Shown one piece after another: positions 24,398 through 33,629 of a stretch of 64,000 bases of DNA. How positions within the stretch are numbered: position 1 is the first letter of the stretch; each line of letters starts with the position of its first letter. Made by a program: the position numbers and the translations under genes. The DNA is from Thermohalobaculum sp039030715 (lineage in GTDB: Bacteria; Pseudomonadota; Alphaproteobacteria; Rhodobacterales; Rhodobacteraceae). The notes beneath the pieces were generated by a model. The model did not search any database, was not told where the DNA came from, and was given only the letters and a program-made list of their open reading frames with translations. Location: contig JBCCDU010000001.1 of assembly GCA_039030715.1 (NCBI GenBank), positions 62,001-126,000 of the forward strand, read 5' to 3'.

Positions 24398-26344
24398 ATG
24401 GACGGCAGTGACATTGCGGATCCGATCACCCGGACACGGGCGGACCGGCGCGACATAATCCAAACCCAGCGCGAGAAGCTGTGGGATATGCAGCAGGAGG
24501 ACGGCCATCTCGTTTTCGAGCTGGAGGCCGACTGCACCATCCCCGCCGAATACGTGCTGCTGCGCCACTTCCTGGGCGAGATCGATACCCCGCGAGAGGC
24601 GCGGATCGCGCGCTATCTGCGTAGCGTTCAAAACCAGGATGGCTCGTGGCCGCTCTATCACGATGGCGCGGGCAATATCTCGGCGACGGTGAAGGGCTAT
24701 TGGGCGCTGAAGCTCAGCGGTGAGGATATCGACGCACCCCATATGGCACGCGCGCGCACATGGCTGCTCAGCCAGGGCGGAGCCGCCAATGCCAATGTCT
24801 TCACCCGGATCATGATGGCGCTCTACCGCCAGATCCCCTGGCGCGGGATGCCCTGCATTCCAGTCGAGGCGATCCTAATGCCGGAATGGTTTCCCTTCCA
24901 CATGTCCAAGATCGCCTATTGGAGCCGGACGGTGCTGACGCCGCTCCTGATCCTCTATGCCAAGCGGGCAAAGGCGGTGAACCCGACGGGGATGGATATC
25001 CGCGAGTTGTTCATCGTGGACCCGGAAAAACAGAAGACCTGGCAGATCAATCCCACGGGCTCGAAAATCGGCAAGGCGTTCCTGTGGCTCGACAAGGCGC
25101 TGCAGAAGACCGAGCCGCATTTCCCGAAGGGCCTGCGCGAGAAGGCGGTGAAGAAGGCCGAGGAGTTCACCCTCAGCCATCTGAACGGCCAGGACGGGCT
25201 GGGCGCGATCTATCCCGCCATGGCCAATGCGGTGATGGCGCTGCGGGTTCTGGGCTATGCCGACGATCACCCGGCGATGGTCACCGCCCGCGATGCGATC
25301 GAACGGCTGATGATCGAACGGGGCGAGGATATCTATTTCCAGCCCTGCGTCTCGCCAGTTTGGGACACCTCGCTGGCGGCACATGCGTTTCTGGAGGCGG
25401 GTCAGCGCGACGACCCGCGCCTGATCCGGGCGCTCGACTGGCTGGCGGAGAAGCAGATCCTCGACCATGTGGGCGACTGGGCCGTGCGCCGCCCCGGCCT
25501 GCGCCCGGGCGGCTGGGCCTTTCAGTACGAGAACCCGGACTATCCGGATGTGGACGACACCGCAGTGGTTGCGATGGCGATGCACCGCACGAACCCCGAC
25601 CGCTATGCCGAGAATATCGACCGCGCCTGCGAATGGCTGGCGGGTATGCAGTCGAAAAACGGCGGCTGGGGCGCGTTCGATCCGGAGAACGAGCATTACT
25701 ATCTGAACTCGATCCCCTTCGCCGATCATGGCGCGCTCCTGGACCCGCCCACGGTGGATGTTACGGCGCGCTGCATCGGCTGCATGGCACAGGTGGATGC
25801 GAAGGCATTTGCCGAGAACATCCAGCGCGGCATCGGCTTCATCAAGCGCGAGCAGGAACCCGACGGGTCCTGGTTCGGGCGCTGGGGCGCGAATTACATC
25901 TATGGCACCTGGTCGGCGCTGGTGGCGCTGAAGGGCGCGGGCGAGGACATGTCCCAGCCCTATATCCGCAAGGCGGTCGCCTGGCTGAAGGGGCGGCAAT
26001 TGCCCGATGGCGGCTGGGGCGAGGGGCTGGAAAGCTATGAGGACTGGGGCGCGGGCTTCGGGCGCAGCGCGACGCCCAGCCAGACCGCCTGGGCCCTGCT
26101 GGGCCTGATGTCGGCGGGCGAGCTGGAAAGCGACACCGTGACCAAGGGCGTCGAATGGCTGCGCCAGGCACCGAAAGACGCCCACGGCCCCCGCTGGGAG
26201 GAAACCCACTGGACCGGCACCGGCTTCCCCAAGGTGTTTTATCTGAAGTATCATGGCTATCCGGCGTTCTTCCCGCTCTGGGCCATGGCACGCTATGAGG
26301 GCCTGCTCGAGTCGAACGACCGTGAGGTCAAGTGGGGGATCTGA
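24398..26344 (+). CDS. shc: Squalene-hopene cyclase
   Basis: Class II triterpene cyclase that folds squalene into hopene/diplopterol on the membrane surface. The catalytic DxDD motif is Asp384-Val-Asp-Asp387 in 'NPDYPDVDDTAVV'. Several QW repeats are visible ('QNQDGSWPL', 'QSKNGGWGAFD', 'QEPDGSWFGRWG', 'QLPDGGWGEG'). 648 residues, the normal size. The ATG at 24398 has a GAGG ribosome binding site; an ATG at 24386 would add four residues. Also called hpnF. Confidence 0.96.
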   Translation: MDGSDIADPITRTRADRRDIIQTQREKLWDMQQEDGHLVFELEADCTIPAEYVLLRHFLGEIDTPREARIARYLRSVQNQDGSWPLYHDGAGNISATVKGYWALKLSGEDIDAPHMARARTWLLSQGGAANANVFTRIMMALYRQIPWRGMPCIPVEAILMPEWFPFHMSKIAYWSRTVLTPLLILYAKRAKAVNPTGMDIRELFIVDPEKQKTWQINPTGSKIGKAFLWLDKALQKTEPHFPKGLREKAVKKAEEFTLSHLNGQDGLGAIYPAMANAVMALRVLGYADDHPAMVTARDAIERLMIERGEDIYFQPCVSPVWDTSLAAHAFLEAGQRDDPRLIRALDWLAEKQILDHVGDWAVRRPGLRPGGWAFQYENPDYPDVDDTAVVAMAMHRTNPDRYAENIDRACEWLAGMQSKNGGWGAFDPENEHYYLNSIPFADHGALLDPPTVDVTARCIGCMAQVDAKAFAENIQRGIGFIKREQEPDGSWFGRWGANYIYGTWSALVALKGAGEDMSQPYIRKAVAWLKGRQLPDGGWGEGLESYEDWGAGFGRSATPSQTAWALLGLMSAGELESDTVTKGVEWLRQAPKDAHGPRWEETHWTGTGFPKVFYLKYHGYPAFFPLWAMARYEGLLESNDREVKWGI

Positions 26345-26423
26345 GAACAGGTGCGGGGGGAGGTCGCTCCCACCGCCCACCCCGCTCCCTCCCCCCGCAC
26401 GCGGCGATGGCGGCTCCCGGAAG

Positions 26424-27128
26424 ATGAGCGCCACGCGTCTTGGTATCCTTTGCGGTTTGCAGAGCGAATTCGATGCGCTGCGCCTCTGGCCCCATGACCG
26501 GCGGGTGCGGGTCGCAGTTTCAGGTGCGCGCCCGAACCTGGCCGAGGATGGTGCGCGCTGGCTGATCGATGAAGGCTGCACGATCTTGCTGAGCTTTGGC
26601 CTCGCAGGCGGACTGGACCCGGCCCTGCAGCCGGGCGAGCCGGTCAGGGCCACCCACCTGCGGGGCCCGGACGGCACTGTCTGGGCGCTGGGCGAGATCC
26701 CCCGACTGATGGAAGCCGTGCCTACCGACGCGACGTTGCTTCAGGGCAGCGAAACCATGGTGCTGTCAGCGGCGGAGAAGGCGGCACTACACTCGACCTC
26801 CGGCGCGGTTGCGGTGGATATGGAAAGCCACCGGGCCGCGCTGGTGGCGGCGGAGGCGGGCCTGCCGCTCCACGCCCTGCGCGTGGTCGGCGACCCGGCT
26901 GAACAATCGCTGCCCGCCTATGTGAGCCAGGCAGTGACCGAAACCGGGCATCCGCGTATCGGCGCGGCGCTCTGGGGTCTGGCGCGCGCGCCCTGGACCC
27001 TGCCGGACCTGCTGCGTTTGAAGCGCGATACCGATGCCGGATTGAAGCGCCTGGAGGGTCTCGTCAAGAACGGCGCCCTCGCGGCCCTGCTGCCCGGAGA
27101 GAAGGGCCTGCCCGACGGCGGCTGCTGA
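26424..27128 (+). CDS. hpnG: Adenosylhopane nucleosidase/phosphorylase HpnG
   Basis: PNP/UDP-phosphorylase-fold protein of 234 residues that cleaves adenine from adenosylhopane to give ribosylhopane. The fold shows 'LGILCGLQSEFDAL' at the start, 'LLSFGLAGGLDPALQPG', and the 'GAVAVDMESHRAALVAAEAGLPLHALRVVGDPA' region with the ribose-binding Met-Glu-Ser and the catalytic-type aspartate. GGAAG precedes the ATG. It is the last plus-strand gene of the synthesis run and is convergent with hpnH, the enzyme that makes its substrate. Confidence 0.88.
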   Translation: MSATRLGILCGLQSEFDALRLWPHDRRVRVAVSGARPNLAEDGARWLIDEGCTILLSFGLAGGLDPALQPGEPVRATHLRGPDGTVWALGEIPRLMEAVPTDATLLQGSETMVLSAAEKAALHSTSGAVAVDMESHRAALVAAEAGLPLHALRVVGDPAEQSLPAYVSQAVTETGHPRIGAALWGLARAPWTLPDLLRLKRDTDAGLKRLEGLVKNGALAALLPGEKGLPDGGC

Positions 27129-27315
27129 GGATCTGAATCGACATAGATCCGAGTTAACGGACAAATCTGTCGCGTTTGTCGCGAAATGAATCGCGCCGTC
27201 TGTCGCGTAATAGAGCGCGCTTTATCGACCATGCGCTGTGGCGTGCAACGAACAGGGGCCGCGGCGGGGTTAATCCGCCGTCGCCCGACCTTCGGTTCAG
27301 GAGTTATATCGCCTG
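27129..27315. repeat. Spacer between hpnG and hpnH with TGTCGCG repeats and a hairpin
   Basis: TGTCGCG occurs at 27168-27174, 27177-27183 and 27201-27207, with related TCGCG between them. A CGGCGG/CCGCCG hairpin (27262-27267 and 27275-27280, 7-nt loop) lies nearer hpnH and has no T-run. Probably a transcription end zone for the convergent genes; no gene is seen. Confidence 0.4.
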
Positions 27316-28446
27316 TTACTCGGCCGCGATCTTGTTCAGGCGCGCCATTTCCTTGGCCACGATCCGCTCGTGATGTTCCTCCGCCTCGCGGGCATTGGAA
27401 AGATCGGGCTCCGGCGCAAACCGGCCTTCGGTGCGCAAGCCCGACATCGCGAGCTTCAGCATCTTCAGCGGGTTCGAGAAGGCGATATTCGCTGCCGTCG
27501 GCTCGTACCCGCAATGGGCCATGCAGTCGGCACATTTCTCATAGTTTCCAGTGCCGTAGAGGTCCCAATCCGTGGTCTCCATCAACTCCGCATACGTCTT
27601 CGCATAGCCCTCGCCCAGCAGATAGCAGGGCTTCTGCCAGCCGAAGACGTTGCGCGTCGGCATGCCCCAGGGCGTACAAAGCATCTCCTGATTGCCGAGT
27701 AGGAAGTCCAGGAAGATCGGGCTGTGCGAGAGCGACCAGCCTTTCGCGGTGCCGCGGTCATTACCAATCCGCCAAACCTCACGGAAAAATTCCTTTGTGC
27801 GCCTGCGGGTTAGGAAGTTTTCCTGATCCGGCGCGCGCTCGTAGGTGAAGCCGGGACTGATCGAGATATTGACCCCCAGCTCGGTGCAATAATCCAGGTA
27901 ATCCGCCAGTTCCTCCGCCGGATAGCCTTCGAAAATGGTAGCATTGACGTTGACTGCAAAGCCCTTGTCCTGGGCCGCCTTGATCGCCTTCACAGCGCGT
28001 TTGAAGACGCCCTTCTGGTCCACCGCCTTGTCATGATGCGCATCCAGACCGTCCAGATGGACGCTGAAGAACAGGTAGGGCGAAGGTTCAAAGAGGCGCA
28101 GCTTCTTCTCGAGAAGCAGCGCGTTGGTGCAGAGCGAAATGTACTTCTTACGCTCGACCAGTCCTTTAACAATTTCGCCTATCTCTTTATGAATGAGGGG
28201 TTCTCCGCCGGGGATGGCAACCATCGGCGCACCGCATTCCTCGGCCGCCTCCCAACACTGCTCCGGCGTCAGGCGCCGGTTCAGGATCAGATCGGGATAG
28301 TCGATCTTGCCGCAACCCGGGCAGGCCAGATTGCATTTGAAGAGAGGCTCTAGCATCAGAACCAGCGGATACCGCTTGTTCCCCTTCAGCTTCTGTTTGG
28401 CAATATATGCCGCGACCGCCGCTTGCTGCCTAAAAGGAACACCCAC
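27316..28446 (-). CDS. hpnH: Adenosyl-hopene transferase HpnH (radical SAM)
   Basis: Radical SAM enzyme that adds a 5'-deoxyadenosyl group to diploptene, starting the C35 side chain. The cluster cysteines are Cys38, Cys42 and Cys45 in 'FKCNLACPGCGK', and 'IPGGEPLIH' is the SAM-binding GGE motif. A C-terminal cysteine-containing region ('NYEKCADCMAHCGYEP') is typical of HpnH. Start: GTG at 28446 is preferred because AGGAGA lies 7 nt upstream and the resulting 'MGVPFRQQ' fits the family; an in-frame ATG at 28464 would contain the ribosome binding site. 376 residues. Confidence 0.93.
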   Translation of the reverse strand: MGVPFRQQAAVAAYIAKQKLKGNKRYPLVLMLEPLFKCNLACPGCGKIDYPDLILNRRLTPEQCWEAAEECGAPMVAIPGGEPLIHKEIGEIVKGLVERKKYISLCTNALLLEKKLRLFEPSPYLFFSVHLDGLDAHHDKAVDQKGVFKRAVKAIKAAQDKGFAVNVNATIFEGYPAEELADYLDYCTELGVNISISPGFTYERAPDQENFLTRRRTKEFFREVWRIGNDRGTAKGWSLSHSPIFLDFLLGNQEMLCTPWGMPTRNVFGWQKPCYLLGEGYAKTYAELMETTDWDLYGTGNYEKCADCMAHCGYEPTAANIAFSNPLKMLKLAMSGLRTEGRFAPEPDLSNAREAEEHHERIVAKEMARLNKIAAE

Positions 28447-28559
28447 TGCCCATTCTCCTGTCATGCACGTTTCGCGTGCTTTGGCGCTCATATAACGCGA
28501 TTCGAACCCAAATGCACCGCAGGGCGGCGAAACGCCACCCTGTCGGCTTCAAGCCTGTG

Positions 28560-29144
28560 TCAGATGCTGTTCTGGCGCATGAAATCCAACAGGCCCTCGG
28601 GCCCGCCCTGGTCCAACACGCCGCGGAACTCGTCACGCTTCAGGATGAGGAAGCTGGTGCCCCCAACCATGACGTCGATCACCATATGGCCCCGGTCGCC
28701 CAGATCGCGGATCCGCCAGTCCACGGGCAGGTTCTTGCCATTGGCGCGCGGGATGGCAGCGCGCACCAGGATATCCTTGCGCGCGGGCCGGGCCTCGATG
28801 ATTTCCGGCTTTGCTTCCAGACCCTTGCCGAACTGATTGGCGTAGAGATTCGCCAGGAACCCGGGCAGCAGCGCGCGAAATTCGATCATCTGGTCGGCGG
28901 AAAAGCCGTCCTTCTCCGGATCGATCAGAAACCGCTCCCAGATGTCGAAGGCGAAGGAGGATTGCAGCGCCGCGCGCAGCCGCTCCGCCCGCTCGTCCGC
29001 CCCGGCCTGGGCCGTCAGGGCGCCATGGGCATCCTCCACCAGCGTGTCGGCGACTTGCAGCGCCGCGCTCTCATCGGCGGCATGCACCGGCAACGCCAGG
29101 CCGATGGCCAGGGTGAGGATCGGGATGAGACGGCTTGCAGCCAT
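28560..29144 (-). CDS. hpnM: HpnM: MlaC/Ttg2D-like periplasmic lipid carrier
   Basis: A signal peptide (residues 1-22, ending 'LPVHAAD') leads to an MlaC/Ttg2D fold: 'FIDxxxxGF'-like helices, 'FRALLPGFLANLYANQFGKG' and 'VDWRIRDLGDRGHMVIDVMVGGTSFLILKRDEFRGVLD', the strand pattern of toluene-tolerance Ttg2D proteins. MlaC homologues ferry lipids across the periplasm, so here the cargo is presumably a hopanoid. 194 residues. The ATG at 29144 has a GGAG site. It lies directly downstream of hpnN on the same strand (66-bp gap), forming an export pair. Confidence 0.85.
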   Translation of the reverse strand: MAASRLIPILTLAIGLALPVHAADESAALQVADTLVEDAHGALTAQAGADERAERLRAALQSSFAFDIWERFLIDPEKDGFSADQMIEFRALLPGFLANLYANQFGKGLEAKPEIIEARPARKDILVRAAIPRANGKNLPVDWRIRDLGDRGHMVIDVMVGGTSFLILKRDEFRGVLDQGGPEGLLDFMRQNSI

Positions 29145-29210
29145 GGGGCATCTCCATTGTACTAGGCCCGAAATACTGGTCCGGTGGACATGGTATGCCG
29201 CGCGGAACAT

Positions 29211-31760
29211 TCAACTCTTGCGGTGGATCATACGCGCAAGCGGGGGGGTCAGGGCAAAACACATTATCACGGTGGCGCAAAGCCCGATCGCCAGCAAAAT
29301 GCCCATACTGGCCGTGCCGCGATGGTCTGAAAGGCCCAATGTGCCGAACGCCGCAATGGTGGTCAGGGCCGAATAGAACGCCGCCATCGGGGTTGCCGTG
29401 TCAAAAACCGACCCCTCCTCGCGCACCCGCAATGCCAGGTGGATGCCGGTATCCACACCGATGCCGATGATCAGGGGCAGGACAATGACATTTGCATAGT
29501 TGAATGGGATGTCCAGCAACACGCTTGCCGCCATGCAGACGGCCCCGGCCAGGGCCACCGGCAGAACGATGGCGGCGGTGCCCAGCAAGCTGCGCAGAGT
29601 GATCAAAGCCAGCAGCGAGGCACCAAGCCCGGCGATCAGCACCGCCTGGATCATCGCTCGGGAAACCGTGGTGGTCGCTCCCTCGATCTGAGCGGGCGCG
29701 CCCGTCGCCTCGGCCATCTGGGCCTGCACGTCGAGCACGAAGGCCGAACGGGCAACCGCATCCCGGATATCGGCCTTGGGCAAGATCTCGACCAGATAAC
29801 GCCCATCGGCCGAACTGTAGCGGCTGGCGAGCGGTGTGGGCAGCGATTGTTCCGTCACTTCATCCATTTGCAGCATGGCAGAGAGGCGGGCCTGCAACAG
29901 GGGAAAACTTGCGAACAGAGCCTGTTCTAGACCGGCTTTGGGCAGGGGATCGGCGGCGCTCGCATAAGCCGTCAGCGCCTCGGCCAGCGCCTGAGCGCCC
30001 GCCGACTTGGGGCCACCGGTCAGCGCCTCGGCCAGCCTTTCCGGCGTGATCTGACGGCTTTCGGTCAGATCCTCGGGGCTGCCCTCCGCCGCGTGCTGCA
30101 GCGAGGGCCAGGCGAGGTCGAGCAGGTCCAGCTTCTGCAGCTGATCCTGCGGCACCAGATCGCCCAGCCAGATTGCCGTATCGACGGTTTCCAGCCCCTG
30201 CAACGTCGAAGCAACTTGAGCCGCCTCCTGCGGCGACTGGGCCAAGACCGCGACACGCAGGGGCGAGAGGCCGGGCTGTGCAATCAGCCAGCCAAAGCTT
30301 TGTACCGAGCCGGCATCGGGATCGCGCAGGTTCATCGGATCGGCATCGAAACGCGCATCCACCGCCCACCAGCAGGCCATAACGCCCGCCAGGGCCAGCA
30401 TCGGCGCGATGACACGCTTGCCCGGCACACCGCCCGCCCGCAAACGGCGCGGCCCCCGCGCCTGCCCCCGCGCGAGGCCGGGGCGCAGGGCCACCACGGC
30501 GGGAATCAGCGTGATGGACACGGCAAAGGCGATCAGCACCCCGATCCCGCCGATCAGGCCAAGCTGTGCCATGCCAACGAAATCCGTGGTCGTGAACGCC
30601 AGGAAAGCCAGCGCGGTAGAGCCTGCGGCCAGCAACAATGCGGGGCCGATGGAGCGCCCGGTTTCAGCGAGCGCAGGCCCCTGCCCCCGCGCGGCCTTCT
30701 CGTCCAGATGCGCCAGAAAATGGATCGCGAAATCGATCCCCAGTCCCACCATCAGCACAATGAAGGCAATCGAGATCAGGTTGAGCGACCCCACAGCCGC
30801 CGCGGCGAACCCGGTGGTCAGGATCAGAGTGGCAAGCAAGGCGCCCAGCCCCAGCAGCGCGCGCGCGACCGTGCCAAGCGCGAGCCAGAGTACCAGCGCC
30901 ACGAAAACCAGCGAGAGGCCCAGCGACCAGAAGATCTTTGCGGTGACGCTGCGCAGTTCCTCGGCGCGCAAGGCCGGGTCGCCGGTAATCCCGATCTCGA
31001 CCCCCGTTTGCGGTGCGATCCCGGCAATCACCGCCTCGATGGCGCGCAGAGCGGGCTTGGCAGGGTTCAGCAGCGTGTAGTCCAGCGAGGGCGAGATATT
31101 GATCACCCGCAGGACGGGGCCTTCCCCCTGCTCCCCGCTGAAGGCGGCGGACCAGCCGAAAGGCTCCGTGCGACCCGCGGCGGCGGCGTCCAGAACGCGG
31201 GCCGCTTCTGCATAGATCGTGTCCAGATCCTCGCTACGGTCGCCGCCTTCCGCCAGCCGCCGCGCCTGGTCGATGGCGCTCAGAAACCCGCCTAGGGTCT
31301 GGTCGGCGCGCAACCCCGCGATCAGATTCGCGGATTCGCTGATCCGGGTCATCTGATCGCCGAACTCCTCGACACTGAGGTAGAGCATGCCGTTCTGCTG
31401 AAAGAAGGGATCGATTGCCGGGGCGAAGACGCTTTCGATACCGGGCGCGTCCTGCAGTTTCTCGACAATCTCGGCTGTGGCCAGATCGGCCCGGTCGGCG
31501 TCAGGCGCGCGCACCACCACCAGCATGGCGGTTTTCTGGTCCGGGAACGCCTCGCGCAGTTCCAGCGCGCGCGACTGAAAAGGCAGATCCGGGCTCAACA
31601 TCTTGCTGGAATCGGTATCGACACCCAGCCCGGTTGCGGCCCATATCGACGCGGCGATCGCCAAAGCATAAGCCCCCAGGACGATCCCCGGCGCCTCCGA
31701 AACCGCTGCCACCACCGCACCAACAAGCCGTGCCGCCGGCCCGGAATTCGTCTGCGCCAT
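29211..31760 (-). CDS. hpnN: Hopanoid transporter HpnN (RND/MMPL family)
   Basis: An 849-residue RND-type permease with two repeats, each with one leading membrane helix, a periplasmic domain and a five-helix bundle. Visible: helix 1 at ~13-45, a bundle at ~265-430 ('IAFIVLMVGLGIDFAIHFLAHLDEKAARG' contains the GxxxDFxxH signature), and a second bundle at ~710-845 ('VIVLPLIIGIGVDTGIHLALRVREEGS'). HpnN moves hopanoids from the inner to the outer membrane. It heads the minus-strand hpnN-hpnM pair and is divergent from the MlaA-like lipoprotein gene. Confidence 0.9.
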   Translation of the reverse strand: MAQTNSGPAARLVGAVVAAVSEAPGIVLGAYALAIAASIWAATGLGVDTDSSKMLSPDLPFQSRALELREAFPDQKTAMLVVVRAPDADRADLATAEIVEKLQDAPGIESVFAPAIDPFFQQNGMLYLSVEEFGDQMTRISESANLIAGLRADQTLGGFLSAIDQARRLAEGGDRSEDLDTIYAEAARVLDAAAAGRTEPFGWSAAFSGEQGEGPVLRVINISPSLDYTLLNPAKPALRAIEAVIAGIAPQTGVEIGITGDPALRAEELRSVTAKIFWSLGLSLVFVALVLWLALGTVARALLGLGALLATLILTTGFAAAAVGSLNLISIAFIVLMVGLGIDFAIHFLAHLDEKAARGQGPALAETGRSIGPALLLAAGSTALAFLAFTTTDFVGMAQLGLIGGIGVLIAFAVSITLIPAVVALRPGLARGQARGPRRLRAGGVPGKRVIAPMLALAGVMACWWAVDARFDADPMNLRDPDAGSVQSFGWLIAQPGLSPLRVAVLAQSPQEAAQVASTLQGLETVDTAIWLGDLVPQDQLQKLDLLDLAWPSLQHAAEGSPEDLTESRQITPERLAEALTGGPKSAGAQALAEALTAYASAADPLPKAGLEQALFASFPLLQARLSAMLQMDEVTEQSLPTPLASRYSSADGRYLVEILPKADIRDAVARSAFVLDVQAQMAEATGAPAQIEGATTTVSRAMIQAVLIAGLGASLLALITLRSLLGTAAIVLPVALAGAVCMAASVLLDIPFNYANVIVLPLIIGIGVDTGIHLALRVREEGSVFDTATPMAAFYSALTTIAAFGTLGLSDHRGTASMGILLAIGLCATVIMCFALTPPLARMIHRKS

Positions 31761-31931
31761 GCGTCACCTGCCCTTGACCTGCCATCACGATTCCCGCCAG
31801 CAGCCTTGTGACCCGCCGACTTTGACCTTAACCTATACGCAGCATTGCGTTTGCGATAGTGACAGCACGTTGCAACGACGGGTATATGGGATTTAGCCGT
31901 ATGTTCGGTGTCCCTACAGGTGGAGCGAATA

Positions 31932-32699
31932 ATGAAGTCAATCAGTGTGGCCAGGATTTTTGGTGGGCTGGCCATCGCAGCGACGTTGGGCGCGTGTTCG
32001 AGCCCCGGACCCGGCGCCCCGATCGCGGAACGTGATCCTTACGAGAATACGAATCGCTTCTTCCACAATGCGAATATCAAACTGGACGAGAATGTTCTGC
32101 GCCCCGCGGCGCAAGGATATGACTTCATCACGCCAGAACTGTTTCAGCACATGCTGGGCAATGCCTATAGCCATATCAACACGGTCGGCGACTTCGCCAA
32201 CTACGTGTTCCAGGGCGATGTCGATGCGGCGCTGGTTGCGCTTGGCCGCTTCACCGTCAACACGATTCTGGGCGCGGGCGGCTTGCTGGACCCCGCCACC
32301 GAATTCGATCTGCCGAAAGAGGACACCGATTTCGGCGTGACGCTCGGCAAATACGGAACCGGCGAGGGCGCCTATCTGGTTCTTCCGCTTCTGGGCCCCT
32401 CGACCACCCGTGACGCGCTGGGCGGCGTGGTGGATCGTGGATTGGACCCGCGTACCTATGTCGGGATCTTTGTCGACGGAACGGTGGTGGACATCGCGCT
32501 GCCCTCCAGTCAGGCGCTGGAGGTTGTGGATGCCCGCAGCCGCAATGCCGATCTGATCGACGATATTCTCTACAACAGCGCGGACAGCTATATCTCGCTG
32601 CGGTCGATCTATCTGCAACGGCGCGATGCGCTGATCCGGGGCGAAGATGGCGGAACCGATGCGCTGCCGGATATCTTCGACAGCGAAACCTCTAACTGA
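31932..32699 (+). CDS. mlaA: MlaA/VacJ-family outer membrane lipoprotein
   Basis: A lipoprotein signal ends at the lipobox 'LGAC' (residues ~19-22 after a short hydrophobic run). The mature part has the MlaA hallmarks 'ERDPYENTNRFFHNANIKLDENVLRPAAQGY' and 'FTVNTILGAGGLLDPATEF...DFGVTLGKYGTGEGAYLVLPLLGPSTTRDALGG'. MlaA forms a channel-like ring in the outer membrane leaflet for lipid exchange. An AGGTGGAG site precedes the ATG at 31932. Beside hpnM (MlaC-like) and hpnN it probably supplies the outer-membrane end of hopanoid traffic; that is inference. Confidence 0.9.
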   Translation: MKSISVARIFGGLAIAATLGACSSPGPGAPIAERDPYENTNRFFHNANIKLDENVLRPAAQGYDFITPELFQHMLGNAYSHINTVGDFANYVFQGDVDAALVALGRFTVNTILGAGGLLDPATEFDLPKEDTDFGVTLGKYGTGEGAYLVLPLLGPSTTRDALGGVVDRGLDPRTYVGIFVDGTVVDIALPSSQALEVVDARSRNADLIDDILYNSADSYISLRSIYLQRRDALIRGEDGGTDALPDIFDSETSN

Positions 32700-32717
32700 T
32701 CCTCGGGGGCCTTCCAG

Positions 32718-33626
32718 ATGACGATTGAGAATGCCTTTGGCGCCGCGCTGAAGGCATCAGCCTCGCGTACGGAAGACGCGTTGGAGGATTGCCTGCCCCT
32801 GGCCGAGGGCTCGCCCGGCGAAGCGGAACTGATCAGCGCCATGCGCTATGCGGTGATGGGGGGTGGCAAGCGGCTGCGCGCGTTCCTCTGCATGGAAGTC
32901 GCACGCCTTTTCAACGCGGAGGAGGAAGGGGCGGCCCGGGCCGCGGCCTCGGTCGAATGCCTCCACGCCTATTCCCTTGTCCATGACGATATGCCCTGTA
33001 TGGATGACGACGACCTGCGCCGGGGCAAGCCCACGGTCCACAAACGTTGGGACGAGGCGACGGCCGTGCTGGCGGGCGATGCGTTGCAGACCTCGGCATT
33101 CGAGATCCTGGCCGATCCGGCGACCCATGCCTCCGGCGATATCCGCGCGCAGCTTTGTCTTCGCCTGGCGCAGGCCTCCGGCGCCCTGGGCATGGTGGGC
33201 GGTCAGGCGATCGATTTGGCGGCGGAGACCAGCGACGATCCGTTCGGGGCCGAGCAAGTGCGCAAACTGCAAGCGATGAAGACCGGTGCGCTGATCTCCT
33301 ACGCTGCCGAGGCCGGGGCAATCCTGGGGTCCGCCGGGGCCGAAGATGTCGCCCGGATCCGCACCTATGCGGACGCGCTGGGCGAGGCTTTCCAGATCGC
33401 CGACGATCTGCTGGATGTCACCGGCACGGTCGAGGAAACCGGTAAAGCGGTCGGCAAGGATGCGGGTGCTGGCAAGGCGACCTTCGTCGACATTCTGGGG
33501 ATCGAGGGCGCGCGCGGCCGGGCGGACGAGTTGATCGCCAAGGCGGAGGAAGCGCTCTCGCCCTATGGCGCACGGGCGGAATTGCTGGTGGAGGCTGCCC
33601 GCTTCGTGGTCAATCGCCGGTCCTGA
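32718..33626 (+). CDS. ispA: Farnesyl diphosphate synthase (short-chain polyprenyl synthase)
   Basis: Joins IPP with DMAPP and GPP to give farnesyl diphosphate, the precursor for HpnD. The first Asp-rich motif is 'VHDDMPCMDDDDLRRGKPT' and the second 'FQIADDLLDVTG'. The 'GGGKRLRAFLC' lysine/arginine motif is near residue 50. 302 residues, standard for IspA. It follows the MlaA-like gene by 18 bp, so it is likely co-transcribed with it, and ends against the convergent YVTN gene. Confidence 0.94.
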   Translation: MTIENAFGAALKASASRTEDALEDCLPLAEGSPGEAELISAMRYAVMGGGKRLRAFLCMEVARLFNAEEEGAARAAASVECLHAYSLVHDDMPCMDDDDLRRGKPTVHKRWDEATAVLAGDALQTSAFEILADPATHASGDIRAQLCLRLAQASGALGMVGGQAIDLAAETSDDPFGAEQVRKLQAMKTGALISYAAEAGAILGSAGAEDVARIRTYADALGEAFQIADDLLDVTGTVEETGKAVGKDAGAGKATFVDILGIEGARGRADELIAKAEEALSPYGARAELLVEAARFVVNRRS

Positions 33627-33629
33627 GGG

